Assembly: GCF_022012435.1 (NCBI RefSeq)
Contig: NZ_JAKLUA010000006.1
Coordinates: 186,001-250,000, forward strand
Origin: Bradyrhizobium zhengyangense
GTDB lineage: Bacteria; Pseudomonadota; Alphaproteobacteria; Rhizobiales; Xanthobacteraceae
Length of the DNA: 64,000 bases
Reading direction: 5' to 3'
Below are positions 9,596 through 18,656 of the stretch, piece after piece (the first letter of the stretch is position 1; each line of letters starts with the position of its first letter). The notes beneath the pieces are model-generated. The model saw only the letters and a program-made list of their open reading frames with translations. It was not told the DNA's origin and did not search any database. The translations under genes and the position numbers were made by a program.

Positions 9596-10017
9596 TGCGC
9601 TCCTCCGGCCAGTTTGGACAGGCTCGCGAGCACCTCGGGGAAATCGGCGGAAACGGCCGGGCCGATCTCGGCGGCCTGCGGCCCGCGGGCGTCGACCGCG
9701 TAAACGATACGCGTCCGCGCCGGGCCAAGCGGCTCGATGCGATGGGCGACGAGGATGGTGAGATCGCCCACCCGCGTTTCATCGACAAAGCAGACATTCT
9801 CGCGCACGTCGATCAGTTGCGAGCGCAGCGCCTCCTCGCCGGGCGGCTTCATGGTGAACCAGGTGCCTGATGCAAACGGCCCGTCGATGTCGATCTGCTC
9901 GATGCCTGCATTCCAGTTTTTCCAGCCGGAGACATTGCGAAAGATGCTCCAGATCGCCTCAGGAGAGGCCGTCGTCTCGATCGCGTATTCCGTCTGCCAG
10001 GTTGCTTCGTCGCTCAT
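9592..10017 (-). CDS. SRPBCC family protein (START/Bet v1-like)
   Basis: About 141 residues beginning MSDEATWQTEYAIETTASPE, with IWSIFRNVSGWKNWNAGI typical of polyketide-cyclase/dehydrase SRPBCC folds that enclose a hydrophobic ligand. Start 10017 is preceded by GGGAGGTCATTCC, a good ribosome site. A longer frame extends upstream to 10176 but would cross the operator palindrome and is rejected. Being first in an operon with MarR, it probably handles the small molecule sensed by the regulator; this is inference. Confidence 0.85.
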   Translation of the reverse strand: MSDEATWQTEYAIETTASPEAIWSIFRNVSGWKNWNAGIEQIDIDGPFASGTWFTMKPPGEEALRSQLIDVRENVCFVDETRVGDLTILVAHRIEPLGPARTRIVYAVDARGPQAAEIGPAVSADFPEVLASLSKLAGGAQ

Positions 10018-10033
10018 GGAATGACCTCCCTCA

Positions 10034-10062
10034 GTATGCACGCTTATAATAAGCGCGCATAC
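10034..10062. promoter_or_regulatory. Palindromic operator upstream of SRPBCC-marR
   Basis: A 29-bp near-perfect palindrome with half-sites GTATGCACGCTTAT and ATAAGCGCGCATAC around a single central base. Only one symmetric pair mismatches. It lies 17 bp before the SRPBCC start codon, where MarR dimers commonly bind to autoregulate. Confidence 0.75.
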
Positions 10063-10096
10063 TATCTGAGTCAACCCCATGACCCGATGAAGCCGT

Positions 10097-10837
10097 CTAC
10101 TTGATCCACCCCGTCGCCAGTGCGTTCGCCAACTCCGGCTGATTGTTGCGGCGGGCGAGTGCGGCCATCGCTTCATGGTCGTAGGCGATCTGGCGAAAGG
10201 TCACCTGCCAGGCACCATCAATGAGTTCGAGGATCGCGTAACGCGCGTGCGGCGTGCCGGCTTCGACGACGTGCGGGAACGGATGCTTGTCGCGATAGCC
10301 GGGGCTGCCGACGCTGCCGGGATTGACGATCAGCCTGTTGTCGCGAAGCCGTACGGCGCGGGCGAGATGGGTGTGGGCGCAGAGGATCAGCGACTGCGTG
10401 ATGCCTTGCGCGAACTGCTCGATGCGATCGAGCGGCGACAGTGCCACGGCGCCATCAGGGTGCACGGTGTCGAGCCAATAGACCTCGTCATCCTCGGGCG
10501 TCGCGTGGCAGAGGAAGACCTGATCCCGAAACACGCGCGTCATCGGCTGCGCTTGGAGCCAATCAAGCTGCGCCGTGTTGAGCTGCGCGTGCGCAGGACG
10601 GTCCCACGAGCCCATCTTTTCCGGGGGACGGTCGAGCAGATAGCGGTCGTGATTGCCGAGCACATGCACGGCGTCGAGTGGCATCAGGATCTCGATGGTA
10701 CGGCGCGCATCGAGCGGGCCGCTCAGCATGTCGCCGAGATTGACGATGTCGGTGATCCCAAACGCGCGGATGTCAGCGAGCACCGCTTCCAGCGCGAGGT
10801 AGTTTCCGTGGACGTCGGCAATCGCGGCAAAACGCAT
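10097..10837 (-). CDS. Calcineurin-like metallophosphoesterase
   Basis: A 246-residue phosphoesterase with the complete dimetal set: ADVHGN near the N-terminus, NLGDML, VLGNHDRY and late CAHTHLARAV. Similar to YfcE/MJ0936-type phosphodiesterases that act on small phosphodiester or phosphoprotein substrates; the true substrate cannot be told. It follows folC on the same strand with only 33 bp between, so it may be the last gene of the trp-accD-folC transcript. Confidence 0.88.
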   Translation of the reverse strand: MRFAAIADVHGNYLALEAVLADIRAFGITDIVNLGDMLSGPLDARRTIEILMPLDAVHVLGNHDRYLLDRPPEKMGSWDRPAHAQLNTAQLDWLQAQPMTRVFRDQVFLCHATPEDDEVYWLDTVHPDGAVALSPLDRIEQFAQGITQSLILCAHTHLARAVRLRDNRLIVNPGSVGSPGYRDKHPFPHVVEAGTPHARYAILELIDGAWQVTFRQIAYDHEAMAALARRNNQPELANALATGWIK

Positions 10838-10870
10838 CGCGCTCCCAATCTCTTATCGAAGACAAGACAT

Positions 10871-12214
10871 CTATGCAGGAGGCGTGCCGTTGAGGCCGAG
10901 CACGTGACCGGCGAGATAGAGCGAGCCCGTGATCAGGATGCGCGGCGGCACCTCGTAGGCGAGCTTCGACAGCGAACGCAGCGCGGCCTGCGTGCCGGGC
11001 GCGATCTCGACACGCATGCCGAGGCTGCGGACGGCGTCCGCGAGGCGATCGACCGGCATCGCATTCTCGGTGTCGGGAATCGGCACCGCGATGATGTGAC
11101 GGGTGAGGCCGGCGAAATTGGCCAGAAACGCCTTCGCGTCCTTGTTGGCCATCATGCCCGCGATGACGACCAGCGGCCGCGACACACGTTCCTCGAGATC
11201 GCCGAGCGCGGCGGCGGCGACGCGACCGCCCTCGGCATTGTGCCCGCCATCGAGCCAGATCTCGCTGCCCTGCGGTCCGAGAGCGAGCAGCTCGCCCGAG
11301 GTGAGGCGCTGCATCCGCGCCGGCCATTCGGCACCGACGATGCCGGCCTCGAATGCCGCCTGGTTGACCCTGAAGGTCTGGATCGCACGCAGCGTCGCAA
11401 TGGCAAGGCCGGCATTGTCGAACTGATGGCGGCCGAACAGGCGCGGCGCGGCGAGATCCATCAGGCCGCGCTCGTCGGAATAGACCAGGCGGCCATGCTC
11501 CACATTGACGTGCCAGCTCTCGTTCGCGGCGAACAGCGGCGCCCGCATCTGCTTGGCCTGCGCCTCGATCACGGCCATCGCCTCGCCCGCCTGCTCGGCG
11601 CAAATCACCGGCACGCCGCGCTTGATGATCGCGGCCTTCTCGGCGGCAATCGAGCCCAGCGTGTTGCCGAGGAAATCCATGTGGTCCATGCTGACAGGCG
11701 TGATCACGCAGGCCGCGGGCGTATCGACCACATTGGTCGAATCGAGCCGGCCGCCGAGGCCGACTTCGAGCAGCACCGCATCGGCAGGATTTTGCGCGAA
11801 CAACAGGAATGCGGCCGCGGTCTTCAGCTCGAAGACCGTCGCGGGCTCGCCCGCATTGACGAGCTCGACCTGTTCCAGCGCTGCGCGCAATTCATCGTCG
11901 GAGACGAGCACGCCGCCGCCGACGCGACCAAGGCGGAAGCATTCGTTGATGCGGACGAGATAGGGCGAGGTATAGGCGTGGACCCGCAGGCCCGCTGCCT
12001 CCAGCGTGGCGCGCAGATATGCCACCGTCGAGCCCTTGCCGTTGGTGCCGGCGACATGGATCACCGGCGGCAGCTTGCGTTCGGGGTGGCCAAGCCGCTC
12101 GAGCAGGCGATGCATCCGCTCGAGCCCGAGATCGATGCGCTTCTGATGCAGGGCCGACAGCCGCCCGATCAACGCATCGAGCGACGCCTTCGCGCTGTCG
12201 GGGGACGCGTTCAC
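10871..12214 (-). CDS. folC: Bifunctional folylpolyglutamate synthase / dihydrofolate synthase
   Basis: About 447 residues, Mur-ligase-like ATPase that adds glutamate to dihydropteroate and to folates. The P-loop GTNGKGSTVAYLRATLE lies near residue 55, HMDFLG and the LDGGHN motif of the ligase core follow. GTG at 12214 overlaps the accD stop as GTGA, the reason for choosing it over an upstream ATG inside accD. It sits downstream of accD as in many alphaproteobacteria. Confidence 0.95.
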   Translation of the reverse strand: MNASPDSAKASLDALIGRLSALHQKRIDLGLERMHRLLERLGHPERKLPPVIHVAGTNGKGSTVAYLRATLEAAGLRVHAYTSPYLVRINECFRLGRVGGGVLVSDDELRAALEQVELVNAGEPATVFELKTAAAFLLFAQNPADAVLLEVGLGGRLDSTNVVDTPAACVITPVSMDHMDFLGNTLGSIAAEKAAIIKRGVPVICAEQAGEAMAVIEAQAKQMRAPLFAANESWHVNVEHGRLVYSDERGLMDLAAPRLFGRHQFDNAGLAIATLRAIQTFRVNQAAFEAGIVGAEWPARMQRLTSGELLALGPQGSEIWLDGGHNAEGGRVAAAALGDLEERVSRPLVVIAGMMANKDAKAFLANFAGLTRHIIAVPIPDTENAMPVDRLADAVRSLGMRVEIAPGTQAALRSLSKLAYEVPPRILITGSLYLAGHVLGLNGTPPA

Positions 12215-13152
12215 GCGTGGGGCGCAGCCGGCGCTGTCTCGGCGGCCGATACGATCTGCGCCGGGCTGACGACGGGCTGCGTCGGCTTGGACGCGTTCTC
12301 CTGCGCCGGCGCCTTGGTCAGCAGGCGGCACAGCCGCGCCAGCGTCGGTCGCAGCTCGTGGCGATGCACGACCATGTCGACCATGCCGTGCTCCTTCAGA
12401 TATTCGGCGCGCTGGAAACCTTCCGGCAGCTTTTCGCGGATAGTCTGCTCGATCACGCGCGCGCCGGCAAAGCCGATCAGTGCGCCGGGCTCGGCGATCT
12501 GCACGTCGCCGAGCATCGCATAAGATGCGGTGACGCCGCCGGTGGTCGGATTGGTCAGCACGACGATATAGGGCAGCTTGGCTTCGCGCAGCATCTGCAC
12601 CGCAACCGTGGTGCGCGGCATCTGCATCAGCGACAAGATGCCTTCCTGCATGCGCGCGCCGCCGGATGCGGCGAACACGATGAAGGGCGACTTCTTCTCG
12701 ACCGCGAGCTCGAGCCCGCGCACGATGGCTTCGCCCGCGGCCATGCCGAGCGAGCCGCCCATGAAATCGAAATCCTGCACGGCGACGACGACGCCGGCGC
12801 CTTCGAGCTTGCCGTAGCCGACCTTGATCGCGTCGTTCAGATTGGTGCGCGCCCGCGCATCCTTGATGCGGTCGACGTACTTCTTCTCATCGCGAAACTT
12901 GAGCGGATCCGGCGTGACGTCAGGCAGAGCGACGTCGAACCAGGTCTCGTTGTCGAAGATCGACTTCAGCCGCGCCACCGCGCCCATGCGCATGTGGTAG
13001 TTCGAGCCGGGAATGACGAACTGGTTGGCCTCGACGTCCTTGTAGAACACGAGCTGTCCGGAATCCGGGCACTTGATCCAGAGATTCTCCGGCGTCTCGC
13101 GCCGCAGCATGTTGCGGATCTTCGGCCGGACCACATTGGTAAGCCAGTTCAT
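12211..13152 (-). CDS. accD: Acetyl-CoA carboxylase carboxyltransferase subunit beta
   Basis: A 313-residue carboxyltransferase beta subunit that, with AccA, transfers carboxyl from biotin to acetyl-CoA for malonyl-CoA synthesis. The crotonase-like core is intact (GGSLGMAAGEAIVRG, SGGARMQEG, NPTTGGVTASYAMLGD). The N-terminal region that is a four-cysteine zinc ribbon in E. coli keeps only Cys28; the other three positions read Ser31, Ile47 and Ser50, so it should not bind zinc. The C-terminus has a short Ala/Pro-rich tail. Confidence 0.97.
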   Translation of the reverse strand: MNWLTNVVRPKIRNMLRRETPENLWIKCPDSGQLVFYKDVEANQFVIPGSNYHMRMGAVARLKSIFDNETWFDVALPDVTPDPLKFRDEKKYVDRIKDARARTNLNDAIKVGYGKLEGAGVVVAVQDFDFMGGSLGMAAGEAIVRGLELAVEKKSPFIVFAASGGARMQEGILSLMQMPRTTVAVQMLREAKLPYIVVLTNPTTGGVTASYAMLGDVQIAEPGALIGFAGARVIEQTIREKLPEGFQRAEYLKEHGMVDMVVHRHELRPTLARLCRLLTKAPAQENASKPTQPVVSPAQIVSAAETAPAAPHA

Positions 13153-13262
13153 GGTTTGCTCCGATGTGCGAGCCCGCAGGGGATCGCCTGACGAGATATA
13201 TGGCGGCCGGGCCTTTGCCCGGCAAGCTGCCGTGTCGCCCGCTTGGAAAGCGGAATTAAGGC

Positions 13263-14099
13263 CTATTCAGCCGCCTGCTTGGCGCCCTTGACGCCCTGGG
13301 CCAGGGCGGCGGCGAGCTCAGCCACGGCGTTAACGGTTTTGGCGGTCGCGCGGCCCTCGGAATCGAGACTGTTCTTGAGCGCGTCGACCAGCGCGGTGCC
13401 GACCACCGAACCATCGGCCTTCTCGGCAATGGCGCGCGCCGCCTCCGGCGTGCGGATGCCGAAGCCGACGCAGATCGGCAGCGCGGTATGCCGCTTGATG
13501 CGCGCGACTGCTTGGCCGACGGCATTCGCGTCCGCCGCCGCCGCACCGGTGATGCCGGCGATGGAGACGTAATAGACAAAGCCCGACGTGTTCGTGAGTA
13601 CCGCAGGCAGGCGCTTGTCGTCGGTGGTCGGCGTCGCCAGGCGAATGAAGTTCAGGCCCGCCTTCAGCGCGGGAATGCAGAGCTCGTCGTCTTCCTCCGG
13701 CGGCAGATCGACGATGATCAGGCCGTCGACGCCTGACGTCTTGGCATCAGCCAGAAACTTGTCGACGCCGTAGATGTAGATCGGATTGTAATAGCCCATC
13801 AGCACCAAAGGCGTGATGTTGTCGTCCTTGCGGAAGCCGCGCACCAGCTCCAGCGTCTTCTTCAAGGTCGTGCCACCCTTGAGCGCGCGCAGACCGGCCG
13901 CCTGAATCGAGGGACCATCCGCCATCGGATCGGTGAAGGGAATGCCGAGCTCGATGACGTCGGCGCCTGCCTTCGGCAGCGCCTTGACGATCTCGAGCGA
14001 CGTCGTGAGATCGGGATCGCCGGCCATCACATAGGTGACGAAGGCCGAGCGGCCCTGCTTCTTCAGCTCGGCGAAACGGGTGTCGATACGCGTGGTCAT
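13263..14099 (-). CDS. trpA: Tryptophan synthase alpha chain
   Basis: A 278-residue TIM barrel that cleaves indole-3-glycerol phosphate and channels indole to TrpB. VIELGIPFTDPMADGP holds the catalytic Glu and Asp, and GFGIRTPEAA and GSVVGTALVD make the phosphate site. It should follow trpB directly, but 496 bp separate them, filled by an inverted-repeat unit with an opposing DUF559 gene. Confidence 0.97.
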   Translation of the reverse strand: MTTRIDTRFAELKKQGRSAFVTYVMAGDPDLTTSLEIVKALPKAGADVIELGIPFTDPMADGPSIQAAGLRALKGGTTLKKTLELVRGFRKDDNITPLVLMGYYNPIYIYGVDKFLADAKTSGVDGLIIVDLPPEEDDELCIPALKAGLNFIRLATPTTDDKRLPAVLTNTSGFVYYVSIAGITGAAAADANAVGQAVARIKRHTALPICVGFGIRTPEAARAIAEKADGSVVGTALVDALKNSLDSEGRATAKTVNAVAELAAALAQGVKGAKQAAE

Positions 14100-14121
14100 G
14101 ATTCGGCGGCCGCTGTGCTAT

Positions 14122-14574
14122 ACCTCTCCCCTCCGGGGAGAGGTCGGCTGCGAAGCAGCCGGGTGAGGGGGATGGAGAGGTTCAAGTCGAGAGCACGAAG
14201 GCTCCGCGAGTCGCAGACAAGTGCCGAAGCAAAGCTTTGGCAGGCGCTGCGCAACCGGCAGCTTGCCCGTTGGAAGTTTCGCCGCCAGCATCCTGTTGAT
14301 CGATACGTCGTCGACTTCGTGACGCTGGATGGAAAGCTCATCATCGAAGTTGACGGCGTCACGCATTCCAGCCCGACCGAGATCGAACGAGACAAGGCCA
14401 GAACCGAAGTCCTTGAAGCCTGCGGTTTCCTCGTCCTCCGAGTCTCGAACACGGACGTGTACGAGAATATTGAGGGCGTGCTTGAACTGATCGAAACCTC
14501 ATTGAGGTTCGAGTGAGTGGAGAGACTCCTCACCCGGCTGCTTCGCAGCCGACCTCTCCCCGACGGGGAGAGGT
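14122..14574. mobile_element. DUF559 gene bracketed by about 48-bp inverted repeats, inside the trp operon
   Basis: The left unit (14122-14170) and right unit (14526-14574) are nearly identical in inverted orientation; they differ only in the tip of the first hairpin. Each unit holds two small hairpins, one GGGGAGAGG-type and one GGCTGCGAAGCAGCC, as in alphaproteobacterial REP-like palindromes. The gene between them starts one base after the left repeat and ends ten bases before the right. It opposes trpB and trpA. No target-site duplication is evident and no transposase is present. Confidence 0.7.
14172..14516 (+). CDS. DUF559 domain-containing endonuclease-like protein
   Basis: A 114-residue protein beginning MERFKSRARRLRESQTSAEAKLW. 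The pattern LRNRQLARWKFRRQHPVDRYVVDFV, then KLIIEVDGVTH, is the DUF559 core, related to the very-short-patch (Vsr-like)/PD-(D/E)xK nuclease fold; the D of VVDF and E of IIEVDG are candidate metal ligands. The ribosome site GAGGGGG belongs to the left flanking repeat. An in-frame start at 14115 would read through that repeat and is rejected. Activity is unproven. It opposes the trp operon. Confidence 0.85.
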   Translation: MERFKSRARRLRESQTSAEAKLWQALRNRQLARWKFRRQHPVDRYVVDFVTLDGKLIIEVDGVTHSSPTEIERDKARTEVLEACGFLVLRVSNTDVYENIEGVLELIETSLRFE

Positions 14575-14595
14575 GAAGAGAGTGCGACACGCGCC

Positions 14596-15809
<1,214 letters not shown>

Positions 15810-15813
<4 letters not shown>

Positions 15814-16469
15814 CGAACGCTCAACTCTTGAGTGGCGCGCGCGGCGCGAATGAAGGCCTTGATCAGCTCCGGGTCTTTCACACCGGGAGTGCTCTCGACA
15901 CCGGAGGACACGTCGACGCCGCCGGCGCGGGTGACGCGGAGGGCTTCCGCGAGGTTTTGAGTATGGAGGCCGCCCGAAACCATATACGGCAGATCAAGCT
16001 CCAGGTTTTCCAGCAAGTGCCAGTCGAAGGGGGCACCGAGGCCGCCGGGCCGGGTCGCATCCTTCGGGGCACGGGCGTCGAACAGGATGCGGTCGGCGAC
16101 TGCGGCATAGCCGGGCAGCACGGCGAGATCGGCTGCGGTCGCGACCGGCACCGCCTTCATCACCGGGCGGCCGAACTTCTGCTTGATGTCACGCAAGCGC
16201 GCCACGCTCTCATGGCCGTGGAGCTGGAAGATATCAGGCGACAGCGCATCCATGATGTTGTCGAGCGTGGCGTCGTCGGCATCGACCGTGAGCGCCACTT
16301 TGAGCGCGCGGCTATTCACCTGTCGGCCGAGCTCGCGCCCCGTCTCCAGCGAAACGTGCCGCGGCGAGGGCGGAAAGAACACGAACCCCACCATGTCGGC
16401 GCCCGCGTCGAGCGCCGTTTGAAGCGTCTCGCGCGTGGACAGGCCGCAGATTTTGACGAGCAGGGACAT
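15810..16469 (-). CDS. trpF: Phosphoribosylanthranilate isomerase
   Basis: A 219-residue TIM barrel beginning MSLLVKICGLSTRETLQTAL; the Cys of KICGL is the catalytic base and DARAP the acid region. SGGLHTQNLAEAL and GVDVSSGVESTPGVKD form the phosphate-binding end. It converts phosphoribosyl anthranilate to CdRP in tryptophan biosynthesis. It overlaps trpB by 4 bp. Confidence 0.96.
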
Positions 16470-16534
16470 GGTCTCAAAGCAAATTGAGGCCGCAAGTGGC
16501 GGCCGGGAAACGGGCTTTTCAGTTGGGGCCGCTT

Positions 16535-16927
16535 CTACAACGTCGCGCGCTGCTTGTCTCGCCCGATGGCCCCGTAAAGGCCTACCCCAGAGGGAACGGG
16601 GAGGCGCTGGGCTCCCGGCTTCGACGCGGCCGCCTGGGCCTGCAGCCCGGCCAATTCGCCCCTCGCGGCCCGGGCATCCGCCTCATGCCGGCGTGCGGCG
16701 CGGCGCCAGTGCCGCTGGCCGAACCAGACCGCGCAGCCGCCGACCACGACACCCAGCGCGGCCGTCAGGATCAGCAGCAGGAACAACGGAATGTCGCGCG
16801 ACAGCGCCGGATCCTTCGCCATGAATGGATCGAAGGAGACGGTGACGTCATGCCGGTTGGCAGCCGCAAAGGTCACCAAGATCAGGACCAGCGGAGTCAC
16901 GAACAGCCAGGTCAGAAACTTTCGCAT
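16535..16927 (-). CDS. LapA domain-containing membrane protein
   Basis: About 130 residues. A first membrane helix FLTWLFVTPLVLILVTFAA is followed by the LapA (DUF1049) stretch NRHDVTVSFDPF and a second helix FLLLILTAALGVVVGGCAVW, then a basic coiled-coil-like tail. ATG 16927 follows AGGCGAGCG; the in-frame ATG at 16963 is less likely. It lies between ihfB and trpF, its usual place in this order. Function in rhizobia is unclear; in E. coli the related LapA works with LapB in LPS control. Confidence 0.85.
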   Translation of the reverse strand: MRKFLTWLFVTPLVLILVTFAAANRHDVTVSFDPFMAKDPALSRDIPLFLLLILTAALGVVVGGCAVWFGQRHWRRAARRHEADARAARGELAGLQAQAAASKPGAQRLPVPSGVGLYGAIGRDKQRATL

Positions 16928-16997
16928 CGGGTGTCGCTCGCCTTGAATCACCTGCCGCCGCATCGAACGGCGGTTCGGCTAAGCCCGGACGACAAAC

Positions 16998-17303
16998 TTA
17001 ATCGGGCGCGCCCGGATCCGGATGGTCGCGGTTGAGCCGCTCACGCATTTCCTTGCCGGTCTTGAAGAACGGAACGCTCTTCTGATCGACGGGGACATGG
17101 GCGCCGGTGCGCGGATTGCGGCCGGCGCGGGCGGGGCGATGCTTGACCGAGAAAGCGCCGAAGCCGCGCAGCTCGACGCGGTCACCGCGTGCGAGTGCCG
17201 CTACGATCTCTTCGAGAATCGCATTCACAATGTTCTCGACATCCCGCTGGTACAGATGCGGGTTGTGCTCGGCGATACGCTGAACAAGTTCGGATTTGAT
17301 CAT
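16998..17303 (-). CDS. ihfB: Integration host factor subunit beta
   Basis: A 101-residue DNA-bending HU/IHF family protein. MIKSELVQRIAEHNPHLYQRD begins the dimer helices; RVELRGFGAFSVKHR and the intercalating arm RNPRTGAHVPV with its proline follow. It pairs with IhfA and, among other roles, helps sigma-54 promoters (rpoN is at 42 kb). The C-terminal tail DHPDPGAPD is slightly longer than E. coli. Confidence 0.96.
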   Translation of the reverse strand: MIKSELVQRIAEHNPHLYQRDVENIVNAILEEIVAALARGDRVELRGFGAFSVKHRPARAGRNPRTGAHVPVDQKSVPFFKTGKEMRERLNRDHPDPGAPD

Positions 17304-17485
17304 CGAGAGATAGGACCCGGAAGCGTGCGGATGACCATTTCCGTGAAAATGCCTTGATCTGTCAAGACGCTAAATGAAGGTTGAGCGTCGTGAAAATGCG
17401 TGACATTTGCCGAAAAAGCGGGCTGCAAGGCTACCCGCCTGACGGGAAAAAGGTCCGGAACTCGCGTTGTTCCTTCAGTTTCAGG

Positions 17486-18466
17486 TCAATTCGACGCAGC
17501 CGGTTGCCACAGGGCCAGCATTCCATCCAATCCGGCACGGTCGACCGCCTGCGCCAGGCCAGTTTGCTCGATCTGATGCGCAATCGCGCTGAATCCAAGC
17601 GCTTCCAGCGTTACTGAGGCCGCCGTCTTGAGGAACGTCAGGTCGCCGAAGCGGGGCTCGAGCTTGTAATCGCGCACCGAAAGACCCTTCTTGACGCCCT
17701 TCTGCTCCTCGAGCCAGGCGACCGCAGTCTTCTCGTCGCCGAGCTGATCGATCAGCTTGAGATCGATCGCCTGGCGGCCGGTGAAGACGCGGCCATCGAC
17801 GACTTTTTCGAGCTGCGTGTCATCCATGCCACGGCGCTGCTTCACCAGATCCTTGAACCAGGCATAGGAATCCTTCACCAGCGCATCCAGCGCGGCGCGC
17901 GCTTCCGGGCTGGTCGGCTCAAAACCGTTGGGCGCAGCCTTGAGAGGCGTGGACTTGACCTCCTCGACCTTGACGCCGACGGTCTTCAGCAGCTCCGAGA
18001 AGTTCGGAAACTGGAACAGCACGCCGATCGAGCCGACCAGCGAGCTCTGCTGGGCGATGATGTGATCGCTTGCGATCGCGGTGATGTAGCCGCCGGAGGC
18101 CGCAAGGCCTTCGACCACGACGACCAGCGGCTTCTTCGCCTTCAGACGCGTCAAGGAATCATAGAGCTGCTCGGAGCCGGCGGTGGTGCCGCCGGGCGAA
18201 TTGATGTGAACGATCACGGCGGCGGCCTGCGAATTCTCCAGCCGCTCCAGCGCGTGCGTGCGCTCGGAATCGCTGCGGATCAGGCCATCGATCTCCACAC
18301 GTGCGATTGAGCCTGCGGAGACGAAGCTGCCGCGCGCGCCGGGCGTTGCGATCAGCGCAAAGCCCGCGATCGCAGCGATCGCGATCAAAGCGGCCATCAC
18401 GCGCCAGAACGTCAGCTTGCGGCGGATCCTGCGGCGATCGACGATGATGTCCGAATCGAGCGACAT
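17486..18466 (-). CDS. sppA: Signal peptide peptidase SppA, short (36K) type
   Basis: A 326-residue membrane-anchored serine protease. One N-terminal helix, VMAALIAIAAIAGFALIAT, follows a basic leader. The ClpP-fold peptidase domain has NSPGGTTAGSEQLYDSL and VVEGLAASGGYITAIASDHI, where the Ser in ASGGY is the likely nucleophile. It degrades remnant signal peptides in the membrane. It lies between rpsA and ihfB, a common alphaproteobacterial position. Confidence 0.94.
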   Translation of the reverse strand: MSLDSDIIVDRRRIRRKLTFWRVMAALIAIAAIAGFALIATPGARGSFVSAGSIARVEIDGLIRSDSERTHALERLENSQAAAVIVHINSPGGTTAGSEQLYDSLTRLKAKKPLVVVVEGLAASGGYITAIASDHIIAQQSSLVGSIGVLFQFPNFSELLKTVGVKVEEVKSTPLKAAPNGFEPTSPEARAALDALVKDSYAWFKDLVKQRRGMDDTQLEKVVDGRVFTGRQAIDLKLIDQLGDEKTAVAWLEEQKGVKKGLSVRDYKLEPRFGDLTFLKTAASVTLEALGFSAIAHQIEQTGLAQAVDRAGLDGMLALWQPAASN

Positions 18467-18602
18467 CGAGATATCTCCAAATGAAAGGCCGCTGACGTTG
18501 TGCCGTCACGACGTGACCATCAGCTTGCCTGGATACATCAATTGCGGCGCAATTTGAAGAAAACAAGGCCTCTGGCTGCGTAGCCCGGATGGAGCGGGCA
18601 AC

Positions 18603-18630
18603 AAAAAAGCCCCGGCTTACGCCGGGGCTT
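18603..18630 (-). terminator. Rho-independent terminator after rpsA
   Basis: On the minus strand AAGCCCCGGC and GCCGGGGCTT pair over a 4-base loop and are followed by TTTTTT. It lies 27 bp past the rpsA stop, separating rpsA from sppA. Confidence 0.9.
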
Positions 18631-18656
18631 CGATATCAGCGAAATCAGCGTTTCGC

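Noticed and set aside
10175..12523. 782-codon plus-strand open frame opposite folC and a phosphoesterase
   Set aside because: A GC-rich shadow of well-supported minus-strand genes; protein lacks domains and is Arg/His/Glu-biased.
14122..14574. Possible CRISPR or transposon
   Set aside because: Only two inverted units with a gene between, no regular spacers and no transposase; better described as a REP-like bracketed gene.
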